A DNA stretch of 59,203 nucleotides from Gnetum montanum (lineage: Eukaryota; Streptophyta; Gnetopsida; Gnetales; Gnetaceae), in assembly GCA_015680685.1 (NCBI GenBank), contig MNCI01026460.1, positions 374,863 through 434,065 of the forward strand, in the 5' to 3' direction. Below the pieces are notes generated by a model. It had not been told where the DNA came from. It made no database searches and saw nothing but the letters and a program-made list of their open reading frames with translations. Both the position numbers and the translations under genes were made by a program. Positions within the stretch are counted from its first letter, which is position 1; the number at the start of each line of letters is the position of its first letter. Positions 10,068-22,850 of this stretch are shown here, piece after piece.

Positions 10068-11850
10068 TGTACTGACATAAATCGTCAGTGTAAGGCTAGA
10101 AGGAAAAACAAACACCAAAAGATCATCGGGAAGACACAGCTGACCCTGCCTTCACCCGAGGGCAAGCTGGAAAAGGAAACGAAGGTAGAGTGCCTTGGAT
10201 GGTGTGCACGCAAATCAACTAAGGACTTCCCCGAACATAAGCTATGGATTATGCTAGGATTATCATAACTGAATGTAAACAGAAACACACGAAATGAAAA
10301 TGAAGCGCATACAGAAATGTATTGTAAACAAAGCTTAAATTGAATTTTAAAACAGAATAAACAATGTAATGGCTAGAAAAATGAACTATATTGTATTGTT
10401 TAAACAAGAATGTGCACCGATCAAAGCGTAGTTGTGCGTGTGGATGGCAGGTCAAGTGCTAAACCCTGGGTGATGTGTAACGAGTGCTTAGATGCTAGGA
10501 GTCTCATGTGCCTGAGCATCCAAGGTTGCTGGTTGATGCTGTGAAACCTTGAAATTGCCAATGTCTAGAATTGCCAACCCCAAAATTCCCCCAAGTTTCC
10601 CCCCCTATTTATGTGAATTGATAGGGTATTTATAGGGTTTGGTTGGGTTCGAGCATGAAGCCCATGGGTGAGATCAATGGTTGGGAGATGAGAGGAAAGT
10701 AGATCTAGTGACACGTGTCCAATGGATAGCTGTATGTGAGTTGGATGTGTGGGGGCAAGCTACATTTCTGACCAGGTGCAATGTATCTTACAATGTTTTT
10801 CTGGCTTACGCAAGCTAGCTCATGCTCACAGACACAATTTGGAGCATGAGAGCTTGAAAAGTTTACAAATGGTGAAAATTTACAAAGAAAATCAATAGGG
10901 ATTGACTCCAGCTCGCTTGAAATTTCTCTGTCCTAAATTGACTACTATAGGATGTCGATTTGAGTGGTTTTGTGGCTATTTTAGGTGTCTCTGCTTCACC
11001 AAGGCTCCCAAGTTGATTTGGTCCTAGCGTGTCCTTAGCGTGCATTTGGAGTGCTTTTGTCTGGGTGTGAATAGTACTCATGCTGATGAATAGTGCTCAT
11101 GCTGATGAATAGTGCTCTTGTTGTACTCACGCCGCAACGTGACCACAACATGAGTGAGCATAAAATGACATATTTTCACCAAATTTTGATTTTTTAAACC
11201 TTGATTCTTGAATTGCAAGGATTTCCTTACTGTGATTGACAAATTGAGCCTAAAAGTGCCTTGTTTTAACCACTTTTGGGTAGGTCACGCTGGACTCATG
11301 TTGCAGCGTGACCACAGCATGCATTGTAGCGTGACCACAGCGTGAGTGGCTAGAATTGATGCACGTCACTTCAAATTCTGATTTTTGAAGCCTGGTTCTT
11401 GAGTGCAACTACTACCTAACTGTGTGTGATCTGGAATTTGAAAATTTGAGCTTGAATGTGACTTGTTCTGGAATATTTTGGGTAGGTCACGCTGGACTCA
11501 CACTGCAGGGTGACCTGCAGCGTGACTTGCAGAAACTTGCAATTTTCTTGGAATTTTGGAGGCTGAAGTTTGAAGTTGTCGATGATGAATCTTGATGATG
11601 ACTTGCATTTTGAAAACCAGATCATTTTGACTTGGTTTTGGGCTCTGAAAGCTGGTCATGCTAGACTCATGCTACCAGCGTGTGTGAAAAAATTTGCAAG
11701 ATTTTTAGCGTGAGTTGCCCAAGACAAGCCAATGTGAGTGACTAAGGCAAGCCAACGTGAGTTGCATGCCTTAGTCACATTTTGCCTTCCAAATGCTAGA
11801 AAGGGCTTGAATTGTTCTCGAAGTGCTAGGCCGAAATTAGTGGTGTTTCA
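10068..11850 (-). repeat. 3' LTR of element D
   Basis: Direct repeat of 17203-18990 with about one difference in 15 bases by eye. It contains a TATA box (minus strand TATAAATA at 10635-10628) and a region of repeated GCGTGACCACAGCGTG-type units (about 11090-11530). Confidence 0.85.
10628..10635 (-). promoter_or_regulatory. TATA box in the 3' LTR of D
   Basis: Minus strand CCCTATAAATACCCTATC, conserved in the other LTR at 17762-17769. A probable core promoter. Confidence 0.55.
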
Positions 11851-13019
11851 TTGGCTCCTCTTTGTTGATGTCTGGAGGAATCTACCTGAGAGGCATCGAC
11901 AAGGAAGTGAAAAACACCATGAACAAACAAGTACCAAGCATCATCCCTTGGCCTGTGGACTAAATGTTATCACACTATTTTTAAAAGTACATGGGATTGA
12001 GGGAATGTAGTTCAAGATGCTAGGGGATTAGTTGTAACCAGGGAAATTGGGAGTTGATCAAGGGTTATAATTGCTATTGGGATTGTGGGAGAGGAATGCT
12101 CTCATGTGAATGCGCTATGCCTTTGGTCTTTGTTAATAGCCAGCGTTCAGCAAACTCGGAGCCAAGACATAGGAGGTGTGTTCTTTGGAGAAATGGGACT
12201 CTTAGAGAGTGTTTACAGGGCTCGTTGTAAACAGCCAAAGCCATGCAATGATGTGTAACATGGTCTCTTTGAGACACAAGTGTAGCTATTTTCCAAGACA
12301 ATTACCTTCTCATCTAGGGCTTTGTATGAGAATAGCCAATAGTCTTTGGTTTATGATGTCAATGGGGTCATGAAGACCTTTTCCGTGCATTTTGCTCTTT
12401 GACCTTTTTGTTCTTTTTCTTTTTGTTTCTTTCTTCTTTTCTTTTGTTTTTGTTTTTCTTTGGTCTTTTTGAAAGAGCTTGCTTTTAGTGACGTGCTCAT
12501 GTTCGAGCACTTGCTTTTTCGTGTCATGCATCGTATACTATATTTTGCGTTGCAACTGCTTAGAGAGTCATAGTGTGCAACAATGTATCAAGAGCTTTGA
12601 GATGAGCATAATGTAGTAAGGGGGGTGTAATTGAAAAGGATAAGGGGAATGTGATGGGAAATAGGGAATGTATCGAGAATCGGGAATGTACTTATGAACG
12701 GATTGATTATCCCAGTTACGTGCACCAAGAAGAATGTGATACCTTGTCATCATGATGAAGTGCATTTATGCACGAACACCTCAGGCGTGTCATCTTGCAA
12801 ATAAAACTCTAAGAAGACAAGAAAAACATGAATGAAATGGTTAACTAAGCACTTTAAACAAGGATATGGAGCCACCACGTGCAATTTTCAAAGTAGACAG
12901 AATCATGAACAACATCAGCTTCATCAAGGCTCATGAGAAAAATTATGCGGCAAGTCTTTGTGGAACATGAACAGCCAATTATAGCAACATATCTTTTCAA
13001 GTTTTTTCCTAGTCATTGA

Positions 13020-13397
13020 TGATATCACCAGTTTACAGTCTTAGCAGACTCTTGCGGGTTAGTTTCACATCATAACCCTTTAGATGGTGCCAGTTTAGCA
13101 TCGTAGTGGATGGTGTGTTGCTAGTTTATAATCGTAGCAGACTATGAAGAGGCAAACCAGTTTATAGTCTTGGTGGACTTTGGATGCTAGTTTCACATCA
13201 TGGAGGACGAATGTGGTAGTTTAGCATCATACCAGATAGAGCTTTGTGGTATCAGTTTTAAGTCATGATGCCAGAACTATTCTATGGTATCAGTTTTAAG
13301 TCATGATGCCAGGACTATTCTGTGGTATCAGTTTTAAATCATGATGCCAGGACTATTCTATGGTATTAGTTTTAAGTCATGATGCCAGGACTATCTA
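13020..13397. repeat. minisatellite in the 3' non-coding region of D
   Basis: 13248-13397 holds four tandem 38-bp units of GGTATCAGTTTTAAGTCATG plus ATGCCAGGACTATTCT. Just left of it (13020-13240) are looser units with the core CAGTTTA(T/C)AGTCTTAGCAGAC. Repeats between the coding part and the 3' LTR are a known habit of Tat-like elements. Confidence 0.8.
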
Positions 13398-13717
13398 TGT
13401 CAGTTTATAGTCTTAGTGGACTGCCTGTGCTTACCTTGCTTATGTAAAGTGTGATGCCGCATGCATGGTCATGTTGTGTGTCTGCAAGATCTTGCAAAGA
13501 TCAACTAGGAAGAAAACAACATCAAGCGACACCTATTGTACATAGAGTTAAAATGTATGAATGAAAGAGAAGCAATGCAAAAAGTAATAGTTTTAGGCCG
13601 TTCCAGGCCGTATGTTAGTTTAAGGCCTTTTCGGGCCATGTGTTTTTGTAGTTTTATGTTTTTCAAACAATGTGTAAACTAAGTTGACGAATGTGTAAAT
13701 AAAGAAAAATGCTTGAT

Positions 13718-14368
13718 CTAAGTGAGTAGGCAAAATATAAATGCGTAGGCTAGTGCAATGTAAACAAAAGTCAAAAAATGCATGGCAAAGGGCAAGGGTA
13801 GATAGGCACCTACATTTTTGGCCAAGCAAAAGTATTGGTCATGTAGTTGCTTCCTAACCAGGCATGGATTAGGGAGTGTGCAAGGTTTAGGATCCTCTGG
13901 GATGTTGTTGGCTTCAACCACTTGTTCGGGTATGTTAGCCTTAGGCATTGCATTGGTTACCATAGGTGTACCACCAAGAAACTCTTCTTCCAAAACTTGC
14001 GCCATATCTATGTCGTGGATAGTCGAAGAGGAAACGTTATCACCATGGATGATAACTTGACCACCTTCATATGGAAGGTGGATTTCTTGATGGATGGGAG
14101 AGGAGATGGCTCTCAGTTGGGCTAGCCAAGGCCTACCTAGAATCATGTTGAAACTTGGCATCTCCTCTATGACAATGAAGTTTGCGCTAGTGGGGACTTG
14201 CTCTCTTGCCACAAAGGCTAAGTTGATTGTACCTTTGACTATGACACATGATCCATTGAAGGATTTTAGACATGTGGTTTTGGTTGGCCTGATTTCATCT
14301 GCCAAGCCTAGCTTGTCGATGACGGAGTACAGGACTACGTTTTTTGCTGCACCATCATCAACATGCAC
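13718..14368 (-). pseudogene. aspartic protease of element D
   Basis: Open for 216 codons on the minus strand. Near its start HVDDGAAKNVVLYSVIDKLG matches the retroviral-type protease active-site region (here D-D-G-A followed by the usual N and L/Y-S positions). Further on, MPSFNMILGRPWLAQLRAIS and GGQVIIHGD form the second half of the fold. The protease cuts the Gag polyprotein in the element's particle. It lies one frame away from gag, which stops at 14602. After it the frame runs about 80 residues of linker and ends at 13718, exactly where RT should follow but does not. The catalytic motif looks usable, but the surrounding gag frame has stops. Confidence 0.75.
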
Positions 14369-14599
14369 TCTGCAAATGGTGCACTACCCAACACATATGC
14401 TAATGGATAGTGGAGCTGTAGTGACTTCCCCTCATGCGGGGTTGACTTTGACTACATCATCCTGACTGCAAGGTGCTCGTTTGTCCTCTTGCGTTGCCAT
14501 TTGGTGGGCCTACCTAGGTTGCTAGTGGGGTCAACCCTTGAAGGAGGAGGGATTGGGATGTTGCCCACTATTGGGCTTCGGGTAGGTGAGGGGCCATCA

Positions 14600-14765
14600 C
14601 ATTATGGCACCCTTATGATGAAAGGTTGTTTAGTAGTTGTTTTTTCCACATCATGCCAATTTAACATCTTAGCAGAAGAATCATGCCAATTTAATGTCTT
14701 AGCGCATGAGTCATGCCAGTTTAATGTCTTAGCAAACGATCGGTAGTTTAATGTCATTTTGGATG
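14600..14765 (-). repeat. coding minisatellite in the gag-protease linker of D
   Basis: On the minus strand the frame repeats the block AKTLNWHDS (SFAKTLNWHDS, CAKTLNWHDS, SAKMLNWHDV), about 30 bp per unit. At DNA level the unit (CATGCCAGTTTAATGTCTTAGC) is clearly related to the non-coding repeats at 13020-13240 of the same element. Confidence 0.7.
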
Positions 14766-16614
14766 CTAAGGGTGTGGTAGGTGCATGAGGTGGCACTTTG
14801 ATACCAAAGGGAGGCTTCTTACTTGCGGAGGCTACGGGGGATTTTGCCTTGTTAGGAGACACATGGATTACGAAAGGTTGTTACATAGGTTTGGGCTTGC
14901 CACCTATGCTAATTAAGTTTATGACATACGAGGCATCATTTGTGTTGGATTGACTCGCCATGTTGATCACTAATTGGCCTTGTTCTATCATTCTCTGCAG
15001 GTCATCTTGCAAAGCACAATAGTTGTCTATACCGTGACAAGCCATTTGATGGTAATGAAAGTATTGGTCCAATTTAAAATGTTGTGGGACCAAGGGCTCA
15101 TTTGGTACTGCTAATGTGGGTTTCCTTAGTAGTTCACAGTACCTATCATGTTTTTGGCAAGTAATCTCCGATATGTGTTTGTGTTGGATTTTCCTAGCTT
15201 TCAAGAGTTGTTCTTGTAGTCGAGAGGGTTGCATCAGTAATGGCGTATACTTTGAGTGGTCCTTGCACTGAAAGTTGGACCTTGGGGTGGCCCCTGCTGA
15301 TGTAGGTGAGTTGGCGCAAAAGTTGGTAACTTTTTTAGCTGGGGCTTTGGGTTGCTTAGTTGTTGGGCCCCAGTTGGTTGCTTTTGTGATTTTGGCCACT
15401 GTTGCCACTATTGTGTTTTTCTTTTGAGTATGTTGGTTTCTGTAGGCTACGTAAGCTGGGTCATTGCTTGATTGTGCTGCCTCTTCTATGTCTTTGATTT
15501 GTGTAAATGCTTGACTCAATGTGAGAGCTATCAAATAGTAAAGTTTTGACTTAATGAAGTCATTCACAGTGGCTTTAAAAATGGTGAGCAAGTATGTCTC
15601 AGGTATGGGCTCATGGAGTTCATTGAGGGCTATGCTCCACCTTTGGATGAATTTTTGCACTGGCTCTAATGGTTCTTGTTTGATCTGAATCAAGCTATCC
15701 AGTGTGGCTTTAGGTTTTAGATTATATTCAAAACGGGTGACAAATTGGTGTAAAAAATCCTCTAGAGAGGATATGGAGTTACGGGGTAAGGCTCGGTACC
15801 AATCTAAAGCTTTTCCTATTAAGGACATAGTGAAAACACGCAGAATTGCATGAGGCTAGGTCTGAAGTAGTAGACATTCTAGTCAAAATGTCACTAGGTG
15901 GGCGTTTGGATCTCCCTCTCCATTGTACTTGGTTAACTGGGGTAATGAGATTTTCTTTGGCAAGGTTAATGGTGGAACTGACGGGTGGATTGGATCATCT
16001 TGGTAGAAGTCCAACACCTTGATTTCCTCAGTGTTTGCAATTTTAAGACACTTTATCTCTTCATTTAGCATGTGCATCATTTTATTTGTGTCTGCCCACT
16101 CTTGGACGATAGGCAGACCGACTAGTTGAGTATATTGTGACTGGTAGTGGTTCGACTGTTGCATTGTTTGTGGAAAGGGAGGTTGTTGGATTGTCGGTTG
16201 TTGCGATGGAGCAACATTCAAGGATGGGATTGCAAGATGTGGTATGCTATAGTAAGTAGGTTGGTGTTGCTGAACAGATGGTGAAACCCACTACCCAGCC
16301 ACAAGTTGTGAGGTGACACCCTGAACGTATTGTGCTGAAGTATTTAGATGTGCCCCATAGGTTTGTACTTGAGGTATGTAATGGGTGGACATGGAAGCTA
16401 GTATCTCCTGTCGAGAAGTTGGTCCTCGCGTGTATGCGGATGAAGGAGGAAGCATGGTTCCTACCAGGAAAGGTTGGAATAATGGGTTTGTATAAGCGTG
16501 AGGACTGATGGTATGGTACGAATCCCCATGCTCAGATTGGGTGGAAAAGTCATCTTCCTCATCTTCGCTCTGAGGCTCTATCGGAGGTGACTGTAAAGCT
16601 TGACTTCTTGCCAT
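14602..16614 (-). pseudogene. gag of element D
   Basis: One frame from 16614 to 14602 with stops near 16291, 15883, 15849 and 14881. It begins MARSQALQSPPIEPQSEDEE, an acidic then Pro/Gln-rich head. The capsid core follows: LPQLTKYNGEGDPNAHLVTF, then GKALDWYRALPRNSISSLED and FVTRFEYNLKPKATLDSL, matching the plant Retrotrans_gag pattern. A C-terminal part with an AKTLNWHDS repeat ends the frame. I saw no clear CCHC zinc knuckle. Gag would form the particle and package RNA. Several stops fall where a Trp is expected (TGG to TGA or TAG). The 5' leader frame at 17130 is in the same register, so leader and gag may once have been one frame. Confidence 0.8.
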
Positions 16615-16788
16615 GAGAAGTTGGGATATGAGTTGATGGTGAGGTTCAGAAAGGGAGATTATGTTAAATGCTAAAGGAGTGAACTCATGACCTTCTTTGT
16701 AAATAAGTTCAAAGTTTTGTTTTTCCTCTCTTTCCAGCGATTAATAGGCAAGTTGGCTTGGATCTTAACACAGATGAAGTTATATTGT

Positions 16789-17130
16789 TCAGCTAGGAGG
16801 ATCACGTAAGTAGGGTTGATTTAGGAAGATTCCATGACAGTGTGTCCAAGCGTACGACGTGTGTAGCGTGAGTAACTCACGGCATGTGCGGCGTGTGCAG
16901 CGTGAGTAACTCACAGTGTGAGCAAGCTCAGTGTGCGTGATAGGGTCAGCTTGAGCAAGCTTAGCGTTCGTGATAGGGTTAGCGTGAGAAAACTTAGCAT
17001 GCATGACAGGGTCAGCATGAGCAAGCTCAGTGTGCATGACAGGGTCAGTGTGAGCAAGCTCAGCATGCGTAAGTCTCAGCATGAGTAAGCCAAGTTGGGC
17101 TTTAGTTTCAGCACTTGATCTATGCAACAT
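16789..17130 (-). CDS. leader ORF with 11-residue repeats, element D
   Basis: Open for 113 codons, beginning about 70 bp inside the 5' LTR. The middle consists of about five copies of an 11-residue unit of the type ELAHADPVMHA (33-bp DNA units, 16918-17082). The remainder is unremarkable, and I do not recognise a family. Its frame is the same as gag, from which it is separated by one stop at 16789. It may be an N-terminal extension of gag or simply translated repeat DNA. Confidence 0.35.
   Translation of the reverse strand: MLHRSSAETKAQLGLLMLRLTHAELAHTDPVMHTELAHADPVMHAKFSHANPITNAKLAQADPITHTELAHTVSYSRCTRRTCRELLTLHTSYAWTHCHGIFLNQPYLRDPPS
16918..17082. repeat. tandem 33-bp repeats in the 5' leader of D
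   Basis: About five units of GTGAGCAAGCTCAGTGTGCG plus TGATAGGGTCAGC. The core GCGTGAG also recurs in the LTR repeats of the same element. Confidence 0.8.
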
Positions 17131-17202
17131 TTTACAGGCAATGTGATCAATGTTTCGACAAGACTGTAAACAAGTTCGGTCCTCCTTCTAGGGCCAATTT
17201 AC

Positions 17203-18990
17203 TGTACTGACCTAAATCGTCGGTGTAAGGCTGGAAGGAAAAATAAACACCGAAAGATTGTCAGGCAGACACAGCTGACCTTGCCTTCTCCCGATGGCAA
17301 GTTGGAAAAGGATACGAAGGCAGAGTGCCTTGGATGGTCTACACGCAAATCAACCAAGGACTTCCCCGAATGTAAGCTATGGCTTGCGCTGGGATTATCG
17401 TAAGTGAATGTAAATGGTGACACATAAAATGCAAACGGAGCGCATACGGAAATGTATTGTAAACGAAGCTTAAATTGAATTTTAAAATAGAATAAATAAT
17501 GTAATGGCTGGCAAAATAAATTGTATTGTATTGTTTAAACAAGAATGTGCACTGGTCAAAGCGTAGTTGCACGTGCAGATGGCAAGTCAAGTGCTAAACC
17601 CCGGGTGATGTGTAACAGGTGCTTGGATGCTAGGAGTCTCGTGTGCCTGAGCGTCCAAGGTTGCTGGTCGATGCTGTGAAACTTCGAAATTGCCAATGTC
17701 CAGAATTGCCAACCCCAAAATTCCCCCAAGTTGCCCCCCTTGTTTATGTGAATTGATAGGGTATTTATAGGGTTTGGTTGGGTTCGGGCACGCAGCCCAT
17801 GGGTGAGATCAACGGTTGGGAGATGAGAGGTTAGCGACACATGTCCGATGGATAGCTGTATGTGAATTGGATGTGTGTGTGCAAGCTACATTTTTGACTA
17901 GGTGTAATGTATCTTACAATGTGTGTCTAGCTTACGCAAGCTGGCTCATGCTCACAGACACAATTTGGAGCATGAGAGCTTGACAAGTTTACAAATGGTG
18001 AAAATTTACAAAGAAAATCAAGAGGGATTGACTCTGGCTCACTTGAAACTTCTCTGTCCTAAATCGAATACTGTAGGATGTCAATTTGAGTGGTTTTGTG
18101 GTTGTTTGAGGCATCTCTGCTTCACCAAGGCTCCTAACATGAGTTGATTTGGTCTTGGCGTGTCCTTAGCATGCGTTTGGAGTGCTTTTGTCTGGGCATG
18201 AATAGTACTCATGCTGATGAATAGTTCTCACGCTGATGAATAGTGCTCACGCTATAATCATGCTGCAGCATGACCACAGCGTGAGTGAGCTTAAAACGAC
18301 AGATTTTCACCAAATTTTGATTTTTTGAACCTTGATTCTTGAAGTGCAAGGATTGCCTGACTATGATTGACAAATTGAGCCTAAAAGTGCCTTGTTTTGA
18401 CCACTTTTGGGTAGGTCACGCTGGACTCATGCTGCAGCGTGACCACAGCGTGCGTTGCAGCGTGACCACAACGAGAGTGCTGGAATTGATCCATTTCACT
18501 TCAAATTCTGATTTTTGAAGCCTGGTTCTTGAGTGCAACTGCTGCCTAACTGTGTGTGATCTGGAATTTGGAAATTTGAGCTTGAATGTGACTTGTTCTG
18601 GACTATTTTGGGTAGGCCACGCTGGACTCACACTGCAGCGTGACCTGTAGTGTGACCTGCAGAAATTGCAATTTTCTTGGAATTCTGGAGGCTGAAGTCT
18701 GAAGTTGTCAACGGTGAATCTTGATGATGACTTGCATTTTGAAAACCAGATCATTTTGACTTGGTTTTGGGCTCTGAAAGTTGGTCACGCTGGACTCACG
18801 TTGCCAACGTGAGTGCAGCGTGTGAGAGAAAATTTGCAAGATTTTCAGCGTGAGTTGCCCAAGACAAGCCAACGTGAGTGACCAAGGCAAGCCAACGTGA
18901 GTTGCATGCCTTAGTCGAATTTTGCCTCCTGAATGCTGGAAAGGGCTTGAGTCGTTCTCAAAGTGCTAGGCCGAAATTAGTGGTGTTTCA
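17203..18990 (-). repeat. 5' LTR of element D
   Basis: On the minus strand it begins TGAAACACC (18990) and ends GTCAGTACA (17203). It carries a TATA box (17769-17762) and GCGTGACCACAGCGTG-type repeats around 18230-18660. The interior next to it reads, on the minus strand, TTGGCCCTAGAAGGAGGACC from about 17197, a candidate primer site whose tRNA I cannot name. Confidence 0.85.
17762..17769 (-). promoter_or_regulatory. TATA box in the 5' LTR of D
   Basis: Minus strand CCCTATAAATACCCTATC, the same as in the other LTR. It is the probable promoter of the element D transcript. Confidence 0.6.
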
Positions 18991-18995
18991 CAATT
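18991..18995. repeat. target-site duplication of D, right
   Basis: CAATT directly after the right LTR, matching CAATG at the left flank in four of five bases. Confidence 0.6.
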
Positions 18996-19340
18996 TATGC
19001 ACAATATCTCAGAGAATCCAGTGGATCTAAATGTAACGAGTCTCTATCCTAGAGAGCAGGAAGTGTTTGTGATTGAACATGTGATTTTGTAGAGGCAAAT
19101 CATAAATTATATTAAATAAAGGTGTTATTCTAGTGGTACAATTCTACTAATATTGAGTTAGAACACTCATATATATGTTTCACGTCAACACCCCATATAC
19201 ATGTTTAAGTTCTTTATCATTAGTTAACATGTATGAATTGTATTTTCTACATGCCAAAATAAATTTTGTTTACTTTAAATGTGGAATACGGCTTAGCAGG
19301 AAGCAATGAGAGGATGCACTGAGTAATTAATAACGGGGGC
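18996..19340. other. AT-rich DNA between element D and the cytokinin dehydrogenase remnant
   Basis: No coding segment is visible on either strand. In the minus direction it follows exon 4 of the cytokinin dehydrogenase remnant, so it may be part of its last intron or 3' flank, cut off by element D. Confidence 0.4.
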
Positions 19341-19347
19341 CATTTAC

Positions 19348-21754
<2,407 letters not shown>

Positions 21755-22257
21755 CCTTCACTGTATTATTATTCTAGAATGATGTAGCAGGAAGAGCTGA
21801 CGGCTGAGTTCTAAGAACAAGTTACAATTCCTTGGCCAAACCTCCTGCTACGACCGCAATTCAAATCACAAATGCAACGTTCGTTGTTGTTGTCATCGTT
21901 TTTTCTAAGGTGGAAAACTTATAGAAGCGTGATTCAAAGCGCCATCTGAAACAACCACCATCGCGATTCCAATGAAGCACAGCGTGGAAGCAACCTAAGC
22001 CATTTGTTTTTAAAATGAATAGCAAGTGAAAATTAAACAACCCTTGCTGTTTGCAATAAAATTGCTACGTACGTACATAGGCTTTTGGCTATCGCCGCGA
22101 TAAAAAATCGTGATTAGTGATTTCGGATCGAATGGATCAGCAGAAGCCGGTAGAAAGTTGAAGCAATTCTCTGCCGAGTGTGGAAAATGCAGAGGATTGT
22201 GTGACCTTTATAATCATCATCAGTGTTACGAGCTAGGACTCAGAGTGGGACTCAAAG
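21755..22257. other. upstream region of the CKX remnant
   Basis: No gene. A minus-strand ATTATAAAGG at about 22213-22204 is a possible TATA box, but it lies over 400 bp from the start codon, so the link is weak. Element C begins at 22258. Confidence 0.3.
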
Positions 22258-22835
22258 TGTGAGAGATGTCCCAAAGTGGTGGTGGGCTCTCCCCATGGTT
22301 CGGGGGCCATGGAACACTTTGAGGTGCCCTCAAGTGGCCCTCAAGTGACTCTCAAGTGTTAAAAAACCCACCCTAGCTTGGCGGTACCAAGCTAGCAATA
22401 CAACACCCTCCTATTGTAACTCTCTTTTAAGTCCTCTTCATTCCCCCCTTCACCATGGAGAACTACATGGCCCTGATTCTACGGCGGTCGTAGATATGTA
22501 GGCAGCCAAGACTAGATAGTTTTGGTGCGGTGCTAGGACACACCTTGTACTAGATCGTGAGGGATTTTGGGGTGAGGCACCTTCCCTTGTAGATGCATTG
22601 TTTCCCCTCCCACCGATGTTGTCTACAAGGTTGTGTGTGTGCTTGTTTGCATGGTCCTCATGTTGGAGTTGGTTACCCTCCGTGAGGTGCATTGCCATAT
22701 ATGTTAAGAAGTTGTGAATTCTTCTTGCACTCAATCTTGAGTTGCTTGCTTGCTTGAGGCGTATTCCCCAGGTCTTCCACCCCAAATCCATTGGATCTTA
22801 GAGAATTCCTTGAGGTGCCAGACAACGTTGTTATA
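22258..22835 (+). repeat. 5' LTR of element C
   Basis: Starts TGTGAGAGATGTCCC and ends GTTGTTATA (expected end CA, mutated to TA). It is about 90% identical by eye to 28126-28709. Confidence 0.8.
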
Positions 22836-22837
22836 GA

Positions 22838-22850
22838 TGGTATCAGAGCA
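22838..22850 (+). other. primer-binding site, initiator tRNA-Met (element C)
   Basis: TGGTATCAGAGCA two bases after the 5' LTR. It is the exact complement of the 3' end of plant initiator tRNA-Met, the usual primer of plant LTR elements. Confidence 0.85.

Larger units (their letters stand above)
10068..18990 (-). mobile_element. complete non-autonomous LTR retrotransposon D (gag and protease only)
   Basis: Two direct repeats of 1783 and 1788 bp (10068-11850 and 17203-18990) flank a 5352-bp interior. On the minus strand both start TGAAACACCACTAATTTCGG and end GTCAGTACA. Near-identical 5-bp flanks (CAATG at 10063-10067, CAATT at 18991-18995) fit a target duplication. The interior, read leftwards, holds a repeat-containing leader frame, gag, protease, then 1.9 kb without coding sequence that carries a minisatellite. 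No RT, RNase H or integrase motif is present in any frame, and both LTR-interior boundaries are in place, so pol seems to be missing by design or by internal deletion. This resembles the described class of terminal-repeat elements with gag (TR-GAG); the gag and protease style is Tat-like Ty3. It would need another element's RT and integrase to move. Confidence 0.85.

Noticed and set aside
10065-10455. Overlapping 67-68-codon frames, with similar frames at 17199-17590
   Set aside because: They lie inside the LTRs of element D; their similarity reflects the LTR duplication rather than coding constraint.
13248-13397. Regular direct repeats that could suggest a CRISPR array
   Set aside because: The 38-bp units are directly adjacent with no unique spacers, and lie inside a plant retroelement.
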